This document shows positions 41,541-43,641 of a DNA stretch of 43,641 nucleotides, piece after piece. A model generated the notes under the pieces. It worked only from the letters and a program-made list of their open reading frames with translations, did no database searches and was not told where the DNA came from. The DNA is from Gammaproteobacteria bacterium (GTDB taxonomy: Bacteria > Pseudomonadota > Gammaproteobacteria > Steroidobacterales > Rariloculaceae): positions 1 through 43,641 of the forward strand of contig JAQWRR010000111.1 in assembly GCA_029243585.1 (NCBI GenBank), in the 5' to 3' direction. Positions within the stretch are counted from its first letter, which is position 1; each line of letters begins with the position of its first letter. The translations under genes and the position numbers were made by a program.

Positions 41541-41879
41541 ATGGATGTAAACGAACGAATTAAGGGTCAGTTAGAAAGCCATCCAGTGTTGCTTTATATG
41601 AAAGGAACACCGGATTTCCCGCAATGTGGGTTTTCGGCGCAAACTGTGGGCGCATTGCGTGCTATTGATGCGCAGTTTTCGTCTATAAATATTTTTGAAG
41701 ATCCAGATGTGCGTGAAGGTCTAAAAACTTACTCGAATTGGCCAACGTTTCCTCAACTTTATATCAATGGTGAGCTAATTGGAGGATGTGATATTGCTCT
41801 CGAGCTTTACCAATCCGGTGAACTCAAAAAACTGATTGATTCGGCTGTTATGTCACAAAAAACGGATGCTGATACTTAA
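41541..41879 (+). CDS. grxD: Monothiol glutaredoxin Grx4 (GrxD)
   Basis: A 112-residue CGFS-type monothiol glutaredoxin that carries [2Fe-2S] clusters, often with BolA. It shows [14 protein letters not shown] (Cys29) followed by the [17 protein letters not shown]-type segment (here [12 protein letters not shown] and GGCDIAL), which binds glutathione. It is slightly shorter than E. coli GrxD (115). GGAGG lies upstream of the ATG. The stop codon overlaps the convergent rnt stop (the shared bases TTAA at 41876-41879). Confidence 0.96.
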   Translation: MDVNERIKGQLESHPVLLYMKGTPDFPQCGFSAQTVGALRAIDAQFSSINIFEDPDVREGLKTYSNWPTFPQLYINGELIGGCDIALELYQSGELKKLIDSAVMSQKTDADT

Positions 41880-42532
41880 GTAACAAGTTCGTCATAGATA
41901 GGCTTGAATCTGTTAATAACCTCACAAAATAGGAGAGCTGTCATTTCTGCGTCGTATAAAGCAGAGTGAGCTTGACTGTCATCCCAGTCAAATCCTGCTG
42001 CTGCAACTGCTCTTGCTAAGACAGTTTGGCCTAGAGCGAGTCCTCCAAGGGTTACTGTGTCGAAGCTTGAAAAAGGGTGAAATGGATTGCGTTTGATTTT
42101 TGTGCGTTCGACAGCAGCATTTAAAAATTGCAAATCAAAGAAAGAGTTATGGCCTACTAGAATAGCTCGGTTACATTTCTGAGCTTTGACCTCTTTGCGA
42201 ACTTCTTTAAAAATTTCTCGTAAGGCATCTTTCTCATCTACCCCAGGGCGTAATGGGTGATAAGGATCTATTCCTGTTACTTCTAATGATGCAGGGTCTA
42301 ACCGAGATTCTGGAAAAGGTTTCACATGATATCGTATTGATTTTCCTGGTTTTAAATGACCGTCTTTATCTAATTCGATAAACACAGCTGCTATCTCTAG
42401 AAGAGCATCGGTTTCAGCAATAAATCCTCCTGTTTCCACGTCGATAACCACAGGCAGAAAACGTCGAAACCGTAGATCTATTCCAGATGTATTTTCATTG
42501 TCCTCTTGTTGTGGATCACTTGATTGATTCAC
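41876..42532 (-). CDS. rnt: Ribonuclease T
   Basis: A DEDD-family 3'-5' exoribonuclease that trims tRNA and other stable RNA ends. The exonuclease motifs are [10 protein letters not shown] (Asp31, Glu33), [11 protein letters not shown] (second Asp) and [15 protein letters not shown] (His and Asp). [31 protein letters not shown] covers the family N-terminal region (landmark YHVKPF). Length is 218, near E. coli (215). Its GTG start overlaps the aminopeptidase stop (GTGA), which indicates translational coupling. Confidence 0.95.
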   Translation of the reverse strand: MNQSSDPQQEDNENTSGIDLRFRRFLPVVIDVETGGFIAETDALLEIAAVFIELDKDGHLKPGKSIRYHVKPFPESRLDPASLEVTGIDPYHPLRPGVDEKDALREIFKEVRKEVKAQKCNRAILVGHNSFFDLQFLNAAVERTKIKRNPFHPFSSFDTVTLGGLALGQTVLARAVAAAGFDWDDSQAHSALYDAEMTALLFCEVINRFKPIYDELVT

Positions 42533-43641
42533 GTGAGTTCTTCCGAAAGTTGTAAGGGACTTTTATCAGCGAATAGTTGCAGTGTCAGTTTAACTCCAAA
42601 ACCCGTAATTTCTGATGGAATATGCGCAAGTCCACCTTTATGCTGCCCAGCACTAAGGTCCATATGTATCCAAGGTATATCCTCTGGAACAAACTTTGAA
42701 AGAAAGCGGGCGGCAAGAATATGATCTCCATATCCTGCTTCAGAGCACTGTTTTATATCAGCAACCTGGCTTTTTAAAAGCTCGTCATAGTCTTCATCCA
42801 TCGGAAATGGCCAAACTCGTTCTCCAGATTCAGCACCAGCTTTATAAAGAATGTGGTTTGCTTCAATACGATTAGTAAAAACACCTGAGTAACGTTCAGT
42901 TAGAGCACTCACGCAGGTTCCCGTTAGGGTGGCATAGTCAATTAGTATTTTAGGAGTTTCTCGCGCCGCTAAAGTTAGAGCATCTGCAAGAACCATACGT
43001 CCTTCTGCATCTGTATGGATTACTTGTATCGTAGTGCCATTAGCAGCCTTTATTATGTCCTGAGACTTATATGCGGTCGCTGATAGACGATTCTCAGTTA
43101 CTGGCAACCATGCATCAACGCCATAGGGGACCTTTAATGAAGCTAGGGCTATAAGTGTGCCTAATGCCACAGCACTTCCTTCCATATCCATGTGCATATC
43201 TAGCATGCTTTTGAAAGGTTTTAAATTTGTTCCGCCTGTATCGAATAGAATACCTTTTCCTACAAGCATTAGATCTGCATGCTTGACGCCGCTTGGACGG
43301 TAACGTAACTGAATAATTCCCGCGTCTCGTTTGGAGTTACCTTGGGAGACAGCTAGGAATGCATTAGCACCAAGTTTTTTTAATGCGGACTCATTCAGTA
43401 TGGTTGTTTTGATTTCATACTGTTTGCAAAGTTGATTAATAAGATCAAAATAAGTTTTTACATCTAGTATGTTGGGTGGAAGAGCTGTGAACCAACGAGC
43501 AATATTATTTCCAAGAGATTGAGCACGAACTGAGTCGATAGCGACTCGAGGCTTTGATGAAAGAATGCGTAAGCGCTTTAAATTTTTCCTATTATGTTCG
43601 GTTGATTTGAAAGTTGGTAATCTAAAAGTAGCAGCTTCTGC
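42529..43641 (-). CDS. Leucyl aminopeptidase, peptidase family M17 (partial, cut by right edge)
   Basis: A cytoplasmic metallo-aminopeptidase missing its N-terminal part at the window edge; 370 residues are visible. The frame is open to the last base. The catalytic domain has [11 protein letters not shown] (metal-binding Lys and Asp), [37 protein letters not shown] and the signature [14 protein letters not shown], with the metal-binding Asp and Glu. It ends in the typical [29 protein letters not shown] (landmarks IHMDLSAG and PSEITGFG). Some sites are unusual for PepA (HTDAEGR instead of NTDAEGR). It is coupled to rnt by a GTGA overlap. Confidence 0.92.
   Translation of the reverse strand, partial: AEAATFRLPTFKSTEHNRKNLKRLRILSSKPRVAIDSVRAQSLGNNIARWFTALPPNILDVKTYFDLINQLCKQYEIKTTILNESALKKLGANAFLAVSQGNSKRDAGIIQLRYRPSGVKHADLMLVGKGILFDTGGTNLKPFKSMLDMHMDMEGSAVALGTLIALASLKVPYGVDAWLPVTENRLSATAYKSQDIIKAANGTTIQVIHTDAEGRMVLADALTLAARETPKILIDYATLTGTCVSALTERYSGVFTNRIEANHILYKAGAESGERVWPFPMDEDYDELLKSQVADIKQCSEAGYGDHILAARFLSKFVPEDIPWIHMDLSAGQHKGGLAHIPSEITGFGVKLTLQLFADKSPLQLSEELT

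Overview
The window looks like a chromosomal segment of a moderately AT-rich (about 40% G+C by eye) Gammaproteobacterium, probably a free-living marine type. Evidence for this is the conserved order ispB (leftward) / rplU-rpmA-obgE (rightward) / rpsT (leftward) / murJ-ribF-ileS-lspA (rightward), together with RNase T, a TIGR02444-type protein and 7Fe-8S ferredoxin FdxA. No phage, insertion sequence, CRISPR array or rRNA was found. One tRNA gene, tRNA-Thr(CGT), is present. Genes are tightly packed and no gene-free stretch exceeds 300 bases.

Layout. 1-3613 is a leftward three-gene unit: a divergent lipoprotein sulfatase, a 2-oxopent-4-enoate hydratase-family protein and an aromatic-acid-type MFS transporter cut by the left edge. 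3705-13159 is the housekeeping core: quinone side-chain synthesis (ispB), ribosomal proteins L21, L27 and S20, the ribosome-assembly GTPase Obg, the lipid II flippase MurJ, FAD synthesis, isoleucyl-tRNA synthetase and signal peptidase II. 13295-15824 holds a cysteine-poor, Irr-like Fur regulator, a secreted matrixin-like protease, tRNA-Thr and aspartate carbamoyltransferase. 15918-17739 encodes a SoxC-type Mo sulfite dehydrogenase and its cytochrome c partner. 17808-26097 is mixed metabolism: a LigJ-like amidohydrolase, a DUF5916-type outer-membrane protein, a Nudix hydrolase, ferredoxin, a DUF6152-type exported protein and a fused beta-oxidation enzyme. 26099-29966 is a leftward cluster (TIGR02444 protein, FAD oxidoreductase, MBL-fold hydrolase, M19 dipeptidase). 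31015-33323 is a compact leftward operon of a small uncharacterised protein, a membrane-anchored parvulin and a HupE/UreJ-like membrane protein. 33435-43641 carries PhoX, a dicarboxylate/glutamate symporter, proC, an orphan CoxG-like protein, a thiolase, nadC, a PuuD-like membrane protein, grxD, rnt and an M17 aminopeptidase cut by the right edge.

Together the accessory genes suggest scavenging of dissolved organic matter (sulfate and phosphate esters, peptides, aromatic or dicarboxylic acids, fatty acids) with sulfite oxidation as an energy supplement. I do not see a complete, clearly novel defence or biosynthetic system. The best candidates for new biology are the small protein-parvulin-HupE operon, the sulfatase with altered catalytic motifs, and several sequence oddities: basic low-complexity tails on L21 and LspA, a 10-bp phased A-tract array, a 14-bp inverted repeat, a leader mini-ORF before the thiolase, and an apparent ATA start codon.
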